Source of the DNA: an uncultured Maricaulis sp.
GTDB lineage: Bacteria > Pseudomonadota > Alphaproteobacteria > Caulobacterales > Maricaulaceae
Length of the DNA stretch: 64,000 nucleotides
Assembly (NCBI RefSeq): GCF_947259345.1
Contig: NZ_CAMYLS010000005.1
Coordinates: 124,001-188,000 of the forward strand
Direction of reading: 5' to 3'
Shown here piece by piece: positions 26,083 to 34,915 of the stretch (the first letter of the stretch is position 1; every line of letters starts with the position of its first letter). Below the pieces are notes generated by a model. The model saw nothing but the letters and a program-made list of their open reading frames with translations, had not been told where the DNA came from and searched no databases. The position numbers and the translations under genes were made by a program.

Positions 26083-27846
26083 ATGAGGACCAGGACGATC
26101 CTGGATCCACGCACGCCGGTCAGGCTCTACCTGCCCGCGCTGATCAGTCTGGCCGTTGTCTTTGCAGCGGGTGAAACGCTGCTTCTGACGCTGTCGCCCG
26201 GCGGGGCCAATCTCGTCGAGACTGCGGCTGCAGCCTTGCTGAGCCTGTTGATGTCCGGCCTCGTCCTCGCCCTGCAGGCCTTACGGCGCCAATCCCTGTT
26301 GCTCAAGCATGCCAATGAAGTGCGCCAACTCTCGGAACAGCGCTATGATCTGGTCGTACGCGGAATGGCAATCGGCGTCTGGGACTGGGATGTGCGCGCC
26401 GACACGCTGATCCTCTCGCCCAACGCACAGCAAATCCTGGGCGTCAGCGACACGAATGGCCCCGGCAGCTCCGCCGCATTCTTCGATCGCGTCCATCCGG
26501 ACGAGACCGATACCCTGACCGCGGCGATCCAGGACCATATCGACCAGGGCGTGCCCTTCTCGCGCGATCTGCGTCTGAAACACGCGGACGGCCACTATGT
26601 CTGGTGCCATCTCACCGGCCAGGCCTTGTGGACTGGACCGCAGGAAGCCATCCGGCTGGCGGGCTCGATCGAGGACATCACGGTTGAACGCGAAGGCGAG
26701 CTCGCCCGACGCCAGAGCGAGATGCGATTGCGCGCGGTGACCCAGAGTGCCGTTGATGCCGTCGTCGCCACCGATGCGGCGGGAATCATCCTGGAAGCCA
26801 ACCCCGCCTGCCAGACGATTTTCGGCCATGACCCGACCGGACTGATTGGCGAGAATGTTCGCCTCCTCACCCCCGCCGAACACAGTCACAAGCACGATTA
26901 CTACATCCGGCATTATATCGAGACGGGAGCCAGTGAGATCGTCGGGAAGGTGCGCGAAGTCGAGGGGCGCCATGCCGACGGTCATGCCATCCCCATCGAA
27001 CTCGCGGTCACCGAGTACAGGGAGGGCGAGGAACATATCTTCGTGGCCACCGCCCGCGACCTGTCCGATCGCAAGCAGACCGAAGCCGAACGCGAAGCCT
27101 TCATCGCGCGCCTGGAAGCCAGCAATGCGGAGTTGGAGCGCTTCTCCTTCGCAGCCTCGCATGACCTGCGGGAACCCCTGCGCATGATCGGCAGCTTTTC
27201 GCAGATGCTGAACAAGCGTTATGCCGACCAGCTGGACGCCGACGGGCGCCGGGCGCTGAATATCTGCGCTCAATCCGCCAGCCGCATGCAGGCCCTGCTG
27301 GACGATCTGATCTCCTTTTCACGCGCAAGCGATGATCTGGGCCAGGTCGAAACCTTGCTGCCCGCCGACATGATCGAGCTCGCCCGACAAAACCTCGCCG
27401 AAGAGATCGAACGCACCGAAGCCAGCTTCGCCATCATCCATATGCCGCCGGCCATGCGAGCCAATCCGACGCGCTTCCTGCGGGTTTTCCAGAACCTGAT
27501 CGCCAACGCGATCAAGTATGCGAAAGTGGACGCGACACCTCGCATCCAGATTTCGGCCTCGCCCTTCGAACAAGGCTGGCTGTTCACCGTCTCCGACAAT
27601 GGCATCGGCATGAAGTCGGACTATTGCGAGCAGATATTCGAACCCTTCAAACGCCTGCACTCGCCCTCGGAATATTCGGGAACCGGCATGGGCCTTGCCA
27701 TCTGCCGGAAAATCGTGACCGCGGCCGGTGGTCGAATCTGGGCAGAATCCGAACCCGACAAGGGTAGCCGCTTTTACGTATACTGGCCTGACCTCGAAGC
27801 ATCCGATGTTGCGGATCTCGCCGAGACCAAGGGAGAAGAAGCATGA
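26083..27846 (+). CDS. PAS-domain sensor histidine kinase
   Basis: From the ATG at 26083 (GAAGGGG 8 nt upstream) the product has 587 residues. Two membrane helices near the N-terminus (about residues 14-66) with a very short periplasmic loop are followed by two PAS domains (about 90-210 and 215-335). A short coil leads to a HisKA domain with ASHDLREPLR (phospho-accepting His), and an HATPase domain has QNLIANAIKYAK, DNGIGM and SGTGMGLAI. It resembles bacteriophytochrome-type kinases that pair with Rcp1-like regulators. It overlaps the response-regulator gene by 4 nt, so the two form a cognate pair. A GTG at 26056 would add nine residues. Confidence 0.93.
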   Translation: MRTRTILDPRTPVRLYLPALISLAVVFAAGETLLLTLSPGGANLVETAAAALLSLLMSGLVLALQALRRQSLLLKHANEVRQLSEQRYDLVVRGMAIGVWDWDVRADTLILSPNAQQILGVSDTNGPGSSAAFFDRVHPDETDTLTAAIQDHIDQGVPFSRDLRLKHADGHYVWCHLTGQALWTGPQEAIRLAGSIEDITVEREGELARRQSEMRLRAVTQSAVDAVVATDAAGIILEANPACQTIFGHDPTGLIGENVRLLTPAEHSHKHDYYIRHYIETGASEIVGKVREVEGRHADGHAIPIELAVTEYREGEEHIFVATARDLSDRKQTEAEREAFIARLEASNAELERFSFAASHDLREPLRMIGSFSQMLNKRYADQLDADGRRALNICAQSASRMQALLDDLISFSRASDDLGQVETLLPADMIELARQNLAEEIERTEASFAIIHMPPAMRANPTRFLRVFQNLIANAIKYAKVDATPRIQISASPFEQGWLFTVSDNGIGMKSDYCEQIFEPFKRLHSPSEYSGTGMGLAICRKIVTAAGGRIWAESEPDKGSRFYVYWPDLEASDVADLAETKGEEA

Positions 27847-28286
27847 ACGCGCCCCGAAAAGGCATTGAAATCTTGCACGCCGAAGACAATGAAAGCGATG
27901 TCTTCCTGACCCGCATGGCGTTCGAGGACAGCGATTTCCGCGCCCAGCTTCACGTCGCTGTCGACGGCGAAGCCGCGCTGGATTTTCTGTTCAAGCGATC
28001 CGGTCATGAGGGTGCACCGACACCGGACTTGATCCTGCTCGATCTCAACCTGCCAAAGCTGGACGGCAAGCAGGTCCTCGCACAGCTCAAGAATGCACCG
28101 GATTTGCGCCGCATCCCGGTCATCATCCTGTCCAGCTCACGAGCCGATCAGGACATCACGGACAGTTATGATCGCCACGCCAATGGCTATATCACCAAGC
28201 CGGACGAGTTTGGCCGGATGCGGGATGTCGTCGAGGCGATCGAGGAATTCTGGTTCGGCGCGGCGACGCTGCCGGCCCGACACTAG
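27843..28286 (+). CDS. Single-domain response regulator (Rcp1-like)
   Basis: The 147-residue protein is a receiver domain alone. It has the acidic pocket ED at residues 14-15, phospho-acceptor Asp67 in LLDLNLP, the switch serine in IILSSSR and Lys in YITKPDEF. There is no output domain. Receivers of the Rcp1 type receive phosphate from PAS or phytochrome-like kinases and often act by protein contact. The start codon overlaps the kinase stop (ATGA), which indicates translational coupling. Confidence 0.94.
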   Translation: MNAPRKGIEILHAEDNESDVFLTRMAFEDSDFRAQLHVAVDGEAALDFLFKRSGHEGAPTPDLILLDLNLPKLDGKQVLAQLKNAPDLRRIPVIILSSSRADQDITDSYDRHANGYITKPDEFGRMRDVVEAIEEFWFGAATLPARH

Positions 28287-28307
28287 CACCAGGCTCGGTT
28301 TCACGCC

Positions 28308-29354
28308 TCAGGCCAGCGTCGCCATGTCGATGACGAAACGGTATTTCACATCGCTCTTGAGCATGCGTTCATAGGCGGCGTTGATATCGGCCATGGCGAT
28401 CATCTCGATATCCGAGTGGATGCCGTGCTCGGCGCAGAAATCGAGCATTTCCTGGGTCTCGGCGATGCCGCCAATGGCGGAGCCGGCGATCGAGCGACGC
28501 TTGGCCAGGAGCCGACCGACGGAGGGCGACGGATGCGCTTCGTCCGGCACGCCGACCAGGACCAGCGATCCATTGACCTTCAGGCAATCGAGATAGGGGT
28601 TGAGATTGTGCGAGGCGGCGACCGTGTCGAGGATGAAGTCGAGCGTCAAACGCTCGGCTTTCATCTGGTCGCGATCCTTCGAGATCACGACTTTGGACGC
28701 GCCGAGCCGCTTGGCATCCTCGACCTTGCCCGGTGATGTCGTGAAGAGAACGACTTCCGCCCCCATCGCCTTGGCCAGCTTGACCGCCATATGGCCGAGC
28801 CCGCCCAGACCGACCACGCCGACCTTCTGTCCCGGCCCCACCTTCCAGTGACGTAATGGCGAATAGGTCGTGATACCGGCACACAGGAGCGGCGCGGCAC
28901 CGGCGCGATCCAGTGTCTCCGGAATGCGCAGAACAAAGCTCTCCTTCACGGTCACACGCTGGGAATAGCCGCCATAGGTATGGCTGCCGTCCGGCAGGCG
29001 ACCATTATAGGTCCCCGTCGCTCCGGTATCGCAATACTGTTCCAGCCCTTCATGACAGTGACCACACTCGCCGCAACTGTCGACCAGACAGCCGACCCCG
29101 ACCGTATCGCCCGGCTTGACCTTGCTGACGGAGGCGCCCACCGCTGCCACCGTGCCGACAATCTCGTGACCGGGAACACAGGGGTACATCGTGTTTTTCC
29201 AGTCATTGCGCGCCTGGTGGAGATCGGAATGGCAGACACCGCAATGGGTGATCTCGATCAGGACCTCGTCCTGACCCGGCTCACGCCGCTCGAAAGAAAT
29301 CGGGCCCAGATCGGCGTCGGCGGACTGGGCGGCATAGCCAAGGGATTGCGGCAT
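28308..29354 (-). CDS. Zinc-dependent alcohol dehydrogenase (YahK/CAD type)
   Basis: The 348-residue enzyme carries the catalytic zinc ligands in GVCHSD and PGHEIVG and the four-cysteine structural zinc site in SCGECGHCHEGLEQYC. The Rossmann motif GLGGLGHMAV near residue 180 binds NAD(P)H. The pattern fits the cinnamyl-alcohol-dehydrogenase / YahK group that reduces a broad range of aldehydes using NADPH. The ATG at 29354 is chosen because homology begins there. The gene stands alone. Confidence 0.93.
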   Translation of the reverse strand: MPQSLGYAAQSADADLGPISFERREPGQDEVLIEITHCGVCHSDLHQARNDWKNTMYPCVPGHEIVGTVAAVGASVSKVKPGDTVGVGCLVDSCGECGHCHEGLEQYCDTGATGTYNGRLPDGSHTYGGYSQRVTVKESFVLRIPETLDRAGAAPLLCAGITTYSPLRHWKVGPGQKVGVVGLGGLGHMAVKLAKAMGAEVVLFTTSPGKVEDAKRLGASKVVISKDRDQMKAERLTLDFILDTVAASHNLNPYLDCLKVNGSLVLVGVPDEAHPSPSVGRLLAKRRSIAGSAIGGIAETQEMLDFCAEHGIHSDIEMIAMADINAAYERMLKSDVKYRFVIDMATLA

Positions 29355-29428
29355 GGGTCGGCTCCGTTTCGATGCTTCGGTATGGAAGTCTAGGCCAGCC
29401 GCGCCAAAAACCAAGGGCGGATGACGGT

Positions 29429-30220
29429 CTAGCCGACCGTGGCCAGGGCGATAATCCCCGCCTGCCCACCAAATTGCCCGCTTTCGCCGCGATGATGCGA
29501 GCGGCGGGCCGAGAAAAGCCGGCCCGGCTCGCCGTAGGTGCAAAGCTTCGAGCGCCAGATCGCCGCTTCCGGCAGGCCGGCCATGACAAGTTGCCGCCGA
29601 CAGGCCTCGCCGACATCCAGATGCGCCCCGCCTTCCGGGTCGCGCGGCGAGAGGATGCCGCCGGTCACGTCAAAGACCGCTTCAAACTCGGCCACGACTT
29701 CCGGGCCGACCCGGTAATTGACCGCCGAGATGGACGGACCGATCGCGGCGAGGAGTTGCGCAGGATCGGTTCGGTAAGCTTCGGTCATCGCCTCCACCGT
29801 CGCCGCGGCGATATTCTGCACCGTGCCGCGCCATCCGGAATGGATCGCCGCCACCGCCCGATGGTCAGGGTCAAACAACAGGATGGGCGTGCAGTCGGCG
29901 GTCTGGCAAACAAGGCCGATACCCGGACGGTCCGTGATGAGCGCATCCCCCTCGCCCACGGCCTGGTCGCCCTTCGGCGCCCCGTCCACACGCAGCACGG
30001 CCCGGCCATGGACCTGATTGGCAAAGGCCAGGGCGTCGAGGCCCAGCGCCTTGCGCACGCGTTCGCGATTGGCCGCGACATGCGCCGCCTGGTCACCGCG
30101 CGACCGTGTCAGATTGAGCGAAGCATAAACCCCCTCGCTCTCTCCGCCCGGGCGCGTCGTGAAGGCATGAATGAGGTCCGGACGGTCAAGCGTCCCGGCG
30201 CGAACAAGATCGAGTGTCAT
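29429..30220 (-). CDS. pgeF: Polyphenol oxidase / laccase-domain protein (YfiH, PgeF)
   Basis: The 263-residue protein has the laccase-domain metal motif: FANQVHGRAV, TADCTPILL, and AAIHSGWRGTV with its histidine. Members act as purine nucleoside phosphorylases or adenosine deaminases; E. coli YfiH (PgeF) also edits misincorporated L-Ser in peptidoglycan. It starts inside the stop codon of selO (4-nt overlap), so the two genes are co-translated. Confidence 0.92.
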   Translation of the reverse strand: MTLDLVRAGTLDRPDLIHAFTTRPGGESEGVYASLNLTRSRGDQAAHVAANRERVRKALGLDALAFANQVHGRAVLRVDGAPKGDQAVGEGDALITDRPGIGLVCQTADCTPILLFDPDHRAVAAIHSGWRGTVQNIAAATVEAMTEAYRTDPAQLLAAIGPSISAVNYRVGPEVVAEFEAVFDVTGGILSPRDPEGGAHLDVGEACRRQLVMAGLPEAAIWRSKLCTYGEPGRLFSARRSHHRGESGQFGGQAGIIALATVG

Positions 30221-31653
30221 GGCCGAAATCCTACCCGGTCGCGGCCCAGATCAAAGCCTTTTCCGGCCTCGCGAATATCCGCGATCAACGCATTGAAGGT
30301 CGACCAGTCATCGGACTCCGCGATCGACGCCCAGCCAGCCTCGACCGTGTCGATGACCAGATCCACCAGATCGGCCCGCTCGAAGGCGGGATGGGACAAG
30401 CGCTCGATGCGGACCGGCTCATGCGCCGCCAGGGCGGCGTGCCAGGCCTCGAACGCCTCCCCCGAATAGGTCGCCGCACGCGGACCGGCCATGGCGCGCC
30501 TGGCCGAAGCCTCACCGCAGAACCAGTCATGGAAAGGCGCCTGCCAACCCATTTTCGAGGTCTCCATGAAGGCCAGGAAGCTGCGCACCAGCACCTCATC
30601 CGCCTCTTCCCCGGCCGACGCCACGCCGAAGCGGCGCAGGAAGGCGTCCAGCAACGCCTCGCGATAGAGGGTCGGGAAAGTATTGAGCGCCGCCTCCAGC
30701 GCCGGGCGCTCCCCGACCAGGGCCAACGCATTGGCCAATTGCTGCAGCGCCCAGAACACCGTCTCTGGTTGACGGGCAAAGCAATACAGACCCTGCTGGT
30801 CGAAATAGGCCGCGGTAAAGCCCGGCTCGTAGTGGGGCAGGAAGCGCCAGGGCCCGTAGTCGAAACTCTCTCCGGTGAGGTTGAGATTATCGGTATTGAG
30901 AACGCCATGGACGAAACCGGCGGCCATCCAGCTGGCGGCCAGACTGGCACTGGCGGCAACGACCGCTTCCAACAATGCCGCAGGCCGATCCGGCGCGCCC
31001 TCGAGATGCGGGTAATAGTGTTCGATGGCGTGGTCGATCAGCCGACCGATCCGCTCGCTCGAACCCTCATAGGCATGACGCTGAAAAGTGCCGAAGCGCA
31101 CATGGGAATGCCCCAGACGCGTCAGCACGGCCGAGCGGGTCGGCGAGGGTTCGTCATTGCGGGCCAGCTGCTCGCCGGTCTCAAAGACGCAAAATGCCTT
31201 GGAGGTGTAGACGCCGAGCGCTTCCAGCATCTCGGCTGCCAGCACTTCACGCACCGCCCCCTTCAGGGTCAGGCGACCATCACCGCCGCGCGACCAGGGC
31301 GTCTGGCCGGAGCCCTTGGTCGCCAGATCGAGCAGGCGATCACGGTCATCATGCAGTTGCGCGAACAGAAAGCCACGTCCATCGCCGAGTTCAGGATTAT
31401 AGGTGCGGAATTGATGGCCGTGATAGCGCATCGCCCGCGGCGTCACCTGATTGTCAGGCAAAGGTTCGAAGCGCTGGAAATGCGCCTCGCGATCAGTGGG
31501 ATCAAGACCGCCCAGGCCAATGGCCGGCGCCCAGCGATCATTCCGGAAGCGCTCGATGGCGGCCGGGAAATCCGCCGGTTCGACCGGATCGGAGAAGTCA
31601 TCGCCCAGACGGGCAAAGGCGGGGTTCGGGCGATAGCGGTCGGAAAAACTCAT
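30217..31653 (-). CDS. selO: SelO/YdiU protein adenylyltransferase
   Basis: The 478-residue protein is a pseudokinase-fold AMPylator. Motifs seen are QLHDD and DLATKGSGQTPWSRGGDGRL (nucleotide loop), AVREVLAAEMLEALGV, and HGVLNTDNLNLTGESFDYGP, where the Asn and Asp residues bind metal. SelO transfers AMP to Ser, Thr or Tyr of redox-related proteins. The length matches the family. No selenocysteine C-terminus is present. It overlaps pgeF by 4 nt. Confidence 0.95.
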   Translation of the reverse strand: MSFSDRYRPNPAFARLGDDFSDPVEPADFPAAIERFRNDRWAPAIGLGGLDPTDREAHFQRFEPLPDNQVTPRAMRYHGHQFRTYNPELGDGRGFLFAQLHDDRDRLLDLATKGSGQTPWSRGGDGRLTLKGAVREVLAAEMLEALGVYTSKAFCVFETGEQLARNDEPSPTRSAVLTRLGHSHVRFGTFQRHAYEGSSERIGRLIDHAIEHYYPHLEGAPDRPAALLEAVVAASASLAASWMAAGFVHGVLNTDNLNLTGESFDYGPWRFLPHYEPGFTAAYFDQQGLYCFARQPETVFWALQQLANALALVGERPALEAALNTFPTLYREALLDAFLRRFGVASAGEEADEVLVRSFLAFMETSKMGWQAPFHDWFCGEASARRAMAGPRAATYSGEAFEAWHAALAAHEPVRIERLSHPAFERADLVDLVIDTVEAGWASIAESDDWSTFNALIADIREAGKGFDLGRDRVGFRP

Positions 31654-31691
31654 GACCGGGAGCTAAGCCCGACCGGTCGCAATTGCAAATC

Positions 31692-32615
31692 TCAGCCGCG
31701 CAGCCCGTCACCCAGGATCAGCGCGGTCTCGTCGACCAGGGCCTTGGCGCCGGGCAGGACGGCGGTGAGGTTGAAATAGCCGTGCGGCAAACCCTTGCCG
31801 ATATTATAGCTGACCGGAACACCCGCCGCGGCGAGCCGGTCCCGATAGGCCTGGCCCTCGTCCAGAAGCGGATCCAGTTCTGCGGCAATGATATGGGCCG
31901 GTGGCACGCCGGCGAGATCATTGTTCAGGAGCGGTGACACGGTCAGCTCGCTGGCCTGCTCCGGGTCGGCCAGATAGGCGCGCACGATCTGGTCGAGCGT
32001 GAAGCTGGAAAGAAGATGCCCCTCGAGGAATTTCGGCTTGGATTTGCGACGTTCGACCAGTTGCAGGAGCGGATAGATGAGCAGCTGGAAACAGATCCGG
32101 TCGCGCCGCGACTGGGCGAGGATGGCCGCAAGGCCGCCACCGGCGGAATCCCCGGCCACGGCGATCCGGTCCGGCAGCGCCCCAACCCTTTCCGCACCGG
32201 GCCCACACAGCCAGTCGAAGGCCGCGAGACAATCCGCAACACCCGCCGGCCAGACATGTTCCGGTGCCAATCGGTAATCGATGGCCAGCACGCGATGTCC
32301 GGACCTGGCCGCGAGACGCCGGCACAGGCGATCATGGGTCTCCAGATCGCCGATCACATAGCCGCCGCCATGCATGAAGAAGGTACAGGGACCCGCATCG
32401 TCGGCCCCATTGGGGCGATAGAGGCGGGCAGGCCGCTCACCCTCGGCGCCCGGGATCATCAGCTCGCGCACCTCGGCCAGATCCGGCGCGCGCACATCCA
32501 TGTGCGGGGCGGCCTTCAGCAGGGCGTCGCGCATGCGCGGTGCCGCGCGGGCGGGCTCGAGCGGGTCCTGCAGTCCGAATTTCGAGAAGGCCTCAGGCCA
32601 GGCGGGCGTTTCCAT
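31692..32615 (-). CDS. Alpha/beta hydrolase, hormone-sensitive-lipase family
   Basis: The 307-residue protein has the family signature HGGGYVIGDLETHD (oxyanion hole, about residues 82-95), the nucleophile elbow GDSAGGG (about 155-161), the acid in ELDPLLDEG and the catalytic His in GLPHGYF. Members hydrolyse short- and medium-chain esters in the cytosol. It lies alone between selO and a small gene. Confidence 0.93.
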   Translation of the reverse strand: METPAWPEAFSKFGLQDPLEPARAAPRMRDALLKAAPHMDVRAPDLAEVRELMIPGAEGERPARLYRPNGADDAGPCTFFMHGGGYVIGDLETHDRLCRRLAARSGHRVLAIDYRLAPEHVWPAGVADCLAAFDWLCGPGAERVGALPDRIAVAGDSAGGGLAAILAQSRRDRICFQLLIYPLLQLVERRKSKPKFLEGHLLSSFTLDQIVRAYLADPEQASELTVSPLLNNDLAGVPPAHIIAAELDPLLDEGQAYRDRLAAAGVPVSYNIGKGLPHGYFNLTAVLPGAKALVDETALILGDGLRG

Positions 32616-32674
32616 GTGTACCGGTTAGCACGGCGCTGCCGCGCCGCCTACGCGACAAGTGCGACCGTCAGTCT

Positions 32675-32899
32675 CTAATGAACCGTGACACCGGCTTCGC
32701 GGTCGAGACGACCGGCCAGCGCATCTTCCATCACCGATCGCAGGGCGCGCCAGGCATCGGCGCTTTCCGGCAGACCCTGCCCGTCCAGATCGCTGACCGC
32801 CTCATCGGCATAGCCGATCGCCTGAGCGCCATGCAGATCGACCATGGTCCAGGCTATCTGGTGGATATCTTGGGCGGTGATTTGCACATGCGGGGTCAT
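32675..32899 (-). CDS. Small conserved-looking protein, unknown function
   Basis: This 74-residue protein is helical, acidic and has no recognised domain. The start at 32899 is supported by AGGAG 7 nt upstream. Two alpha segments (TAQDIHQIAWTMVDLHG and ESADAWRALRSVMEDAL) suggest a small helical bundle. It stands alone between the esterase and the next serine hydrolase. Confidence 0.65.
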   Translation of the reverse strand: MTPHVQITAQDIHQIAWTMVDLHGAQAIGYADEAVSDLDGQGLPESADAWRALRSVMEDALAGRLDREAGVTVH

Positions 32900-33055
32900 T
32901 CAGGGCTCCTGCCGGATGGGTCTGTTTCCATCAGGAAGAGCAATCCGTGGGCCAGACAGACGCCCAACTTAACCCAATAAAATCAATTACTTGAATTTTC
33001 CACAGATCGGCGCGCCCTGCCCTGCGGTCGAATTTGCCGAGTCGTTCTGTCCGGG

Positions 33056-34237
33056 TTAGTCCTGCGGGGTCGACATTGCCGGGCCGATGGCGTCCCAGAT
33101 CGCGTCCGCGATGCGCTCGTAACGAGGGTCGATAGCGTTGAACATGACGGCCAGGGTCAATTCACTGTCAGGACGGTATTCGACCTTCGCGATAAAGCCC
33201 GGATCATAGCCCTGGTGGAACCAGCGCTCGCCGACCCCGTCCTGATCCTGCCATTGCAGGCCGATGCCATAGGCCCAGCCATGATCCACCTCGGGGTTGA
33301 AATTGATTGAGGCCCGCATGGTCTCGCGGTAATCCCCCTCCAAGGCCTCCCCGGCGAACCAGCTATGCCCCCAGCGGGCCAGATCAGTCGCGGTAAACAC
33401 CCAGCCACCGCCACCCCATTCAAGAGCCGGGTCATAAGCGAGGCGCTCATATTCGCCCGCCTTGGTCGGAACGCCCGGGAAGACTTGCTGAAAGCGCGGT
33501 GACATATAGGCCGCAGTCAGGCGCGGCATGGCGCGACGCTGGGCTTCAGTATCGACCAGGCCAAGCGGCGTGATGAAGCGATCTTCGACGAAGGACTCCG
33601 GGGACTGGCCCGAGATCCGTTCGACGATGAACGCCACGATCGTGTAATTTGCGTCGGAATAGTGGAAGCCATCACCCGGCTCGAACAAGGGTTCCAACCC
33701 GGCCAGCGGACGCAACAAATCCTCATGGGTCACGCCCTGCTCCGAGAGGTCCAAGTTCTCCTCGGCGGACCGGCGTATGACCTCACGGATCGGCTCTGTT
33801 TCGAAATAATCGATCGGAATGCCCGATGCGTGATTCAGAAGCTGACCGATGGTGAAGGTCGCAGCATTGGGCAGCGGGTCAAACCAGTCCTCTCCACCGA
33901 GATACTCGGCGGCCCGGTCATCCAGAGAGACACGGCCTTCCTCGACCAGGGTCATCAGAGCGGCCGCGACAAATGTCTTGCCAATGGACCCGCCAAGCAG
34001 ACGATGGTCGGGGCGCATTTCGATGCCGGCTTCGCGGTCTGCATGCCCCAACACGCTGGTCACCACCCGCCCATCGGGCAAACGCAGTGCGACGGTTGCT
34101 CCGACAAAGCCTCGCGGGCCGAGATGCGACTCGAGCACCTCGGTCATTGCCGTTTCCAGCGCGTCAACATCCTGCGCCTCTGCCACCGGCCAGGTGGCCA
34201 TGGCGAAAGCCAGAATGGAAAGACCCTGTTTGATCAT
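33056..34237 (-). CDS. Secreted S12-type serine hydrolase (beta-lactamase fold)
   Basis: From the ATG at 34237 the protein has 393 residues with a signal peptide (about 1-22, ending AEAQ). The nucleophile motif SIGK is at residues 84-87 and the second motif YSDANY is about residue 190. The start is preferred over the ATG at 34252 because GAGGGG lies 7 nt before it. That ribosome site is inside an 8-bp hairpin (34244-34266). The substrate is unknown; relatives are esterases and D-amino-acid peptidases. It is the second of four such genes in the window. Confidence 0.88.
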   Translation of the reverse strand: MIKQGLSILAFAMATWPVAEAQDVDALETAMTEVLESHLGPRGFVGATVALRLPDGRVVTSVLGHADREAGIEMRPDHRLLGGSIGKTFVAAALMTLVEEGRVSLDDRAAEYLGGEDWFDPLPNAATFTIGQLLNHASGIPIDYFETEPIREVIRRSAEENLDLSEQGVTHEDLLRPLAGLEPLFEPGDGFHYSDANYTIVAFIVERISGQSPESFVEDRFITPLGLVDTEAQRRAMPRLTAAYMSPRFQQVFPGVPTKAGEYERLAYDPALEWGGGGWVFTATDLARWGHSWFAGEALEGDYRETMRASINFNPEVDHGWAYGIGLQWQDQDGVGERWFHQGYDPGFIAKVEYRPDSELTLAVMFNAIDPRYERIADAIWDAIGPAMSTPQD

Positions 34238-34243
34238 TTTCTT

Positions 34244-34266
34244 GCCCCTCATCCCGTTTGAGGGGC
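34244..34266 (-). promoter_or_regulatory. Hairpin over the serine hydrolase ribosome site
   Basis: On the minus strand GCCCCTCA and TGAGGGGC pair perfectly across a 7-nt loop. The second arm contains GAGGGG, the probable Shine-Dalgarno of the gene starting at 34237, and the alternative start codon at 34252. It may dampen translation initiation. Confidence 0.4.
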
Positions 34267-34333
34267 GAAGACTAGGCGCAAGCCGGGGCAGATTTGGAGT
34301 TAAAACACCGCAATATCGCGCTCACAATCCGGA

Positions 34334-34915
34334 TCAGCCGCGCTTGCGGCCCGGGGCATAGCCGCCGCCTTCGAGATAGGCGATCTCCTCCGGCGTCGAG
34401 CGTCGGCCCAAGGCGTCGTTGCGATAGGGGAAACGTCCGAACTGGCGGATCACTTCGCGATGCTTGATGGCATGATCGCGCGTGCCTGTGCCGGAAAGGC
34501 GCTCGCCAGCCAGCTCGACACAGAGATCCTGGTCGGTGATCTCTTCGGAGTGCATGAAGGGCATATAGACGAAGGCGCGGCGCTCCTCCGGAATGACCCA
34601 GTCATAGCCGTGCTCGATCATCTGCCAGGCCAGATGCCGCGCCAGCTCGTCATGGGCGAAGGCATGGCCCGAGCCGCGCCAGATATTGCGGGTGAACTGG
34701 TCGAACATCAGGATCAGGGCGAACTGACCATAGGCCGTGTCCTCCCAAGGATGACCGCTCTGCCACCAGAGCCGCGCATTGTCCTCAACTGCCCTGGCAA
34801 ACAGACGGCGCACCCGCGCGTCGAAGCCCGGTGAGGCCGCATACCAGCGCTTTGGGCCGGCGGTTTCGAACCAGAAGTCGATGACCTCGTCGATGGTCGG
34901 ATCAGCAATACTCAT
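34334..34915 (-). CDS. DUF924 family protein
   Basis: The 193-residue protein opens with IDEVIDFWFE, continues with the FDQFTRNIWRG motif near residue 70 and YMPFMHSE near residue 115, all hallmarks of DUF924, a helical family of TPR-like fold and unknown biochemical role. The start overlaps the stop of the upstream acyl-CoA synthetase gene by 4 nt, so it is translationally coupled to a fatty-acid gene. Confidence 0.93.
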   Translation of the reverse strand: MSIADPTIDEVIDFWFETAGPKRWYAASPGFDARVRRLFARAVEDNARLWWQSGHPWEDTAYGQFALILMFDQFTRNIWRGSGHAFAHDELARHLAWQMIEHGYDWVIPEERRAFVYMPFMHSEEITDQDLCVELAGERLSGTGTRDHAIKHREVIRQFGRFPYRNDALGRRSTPEEIAYLEGGGYAPGRKRG

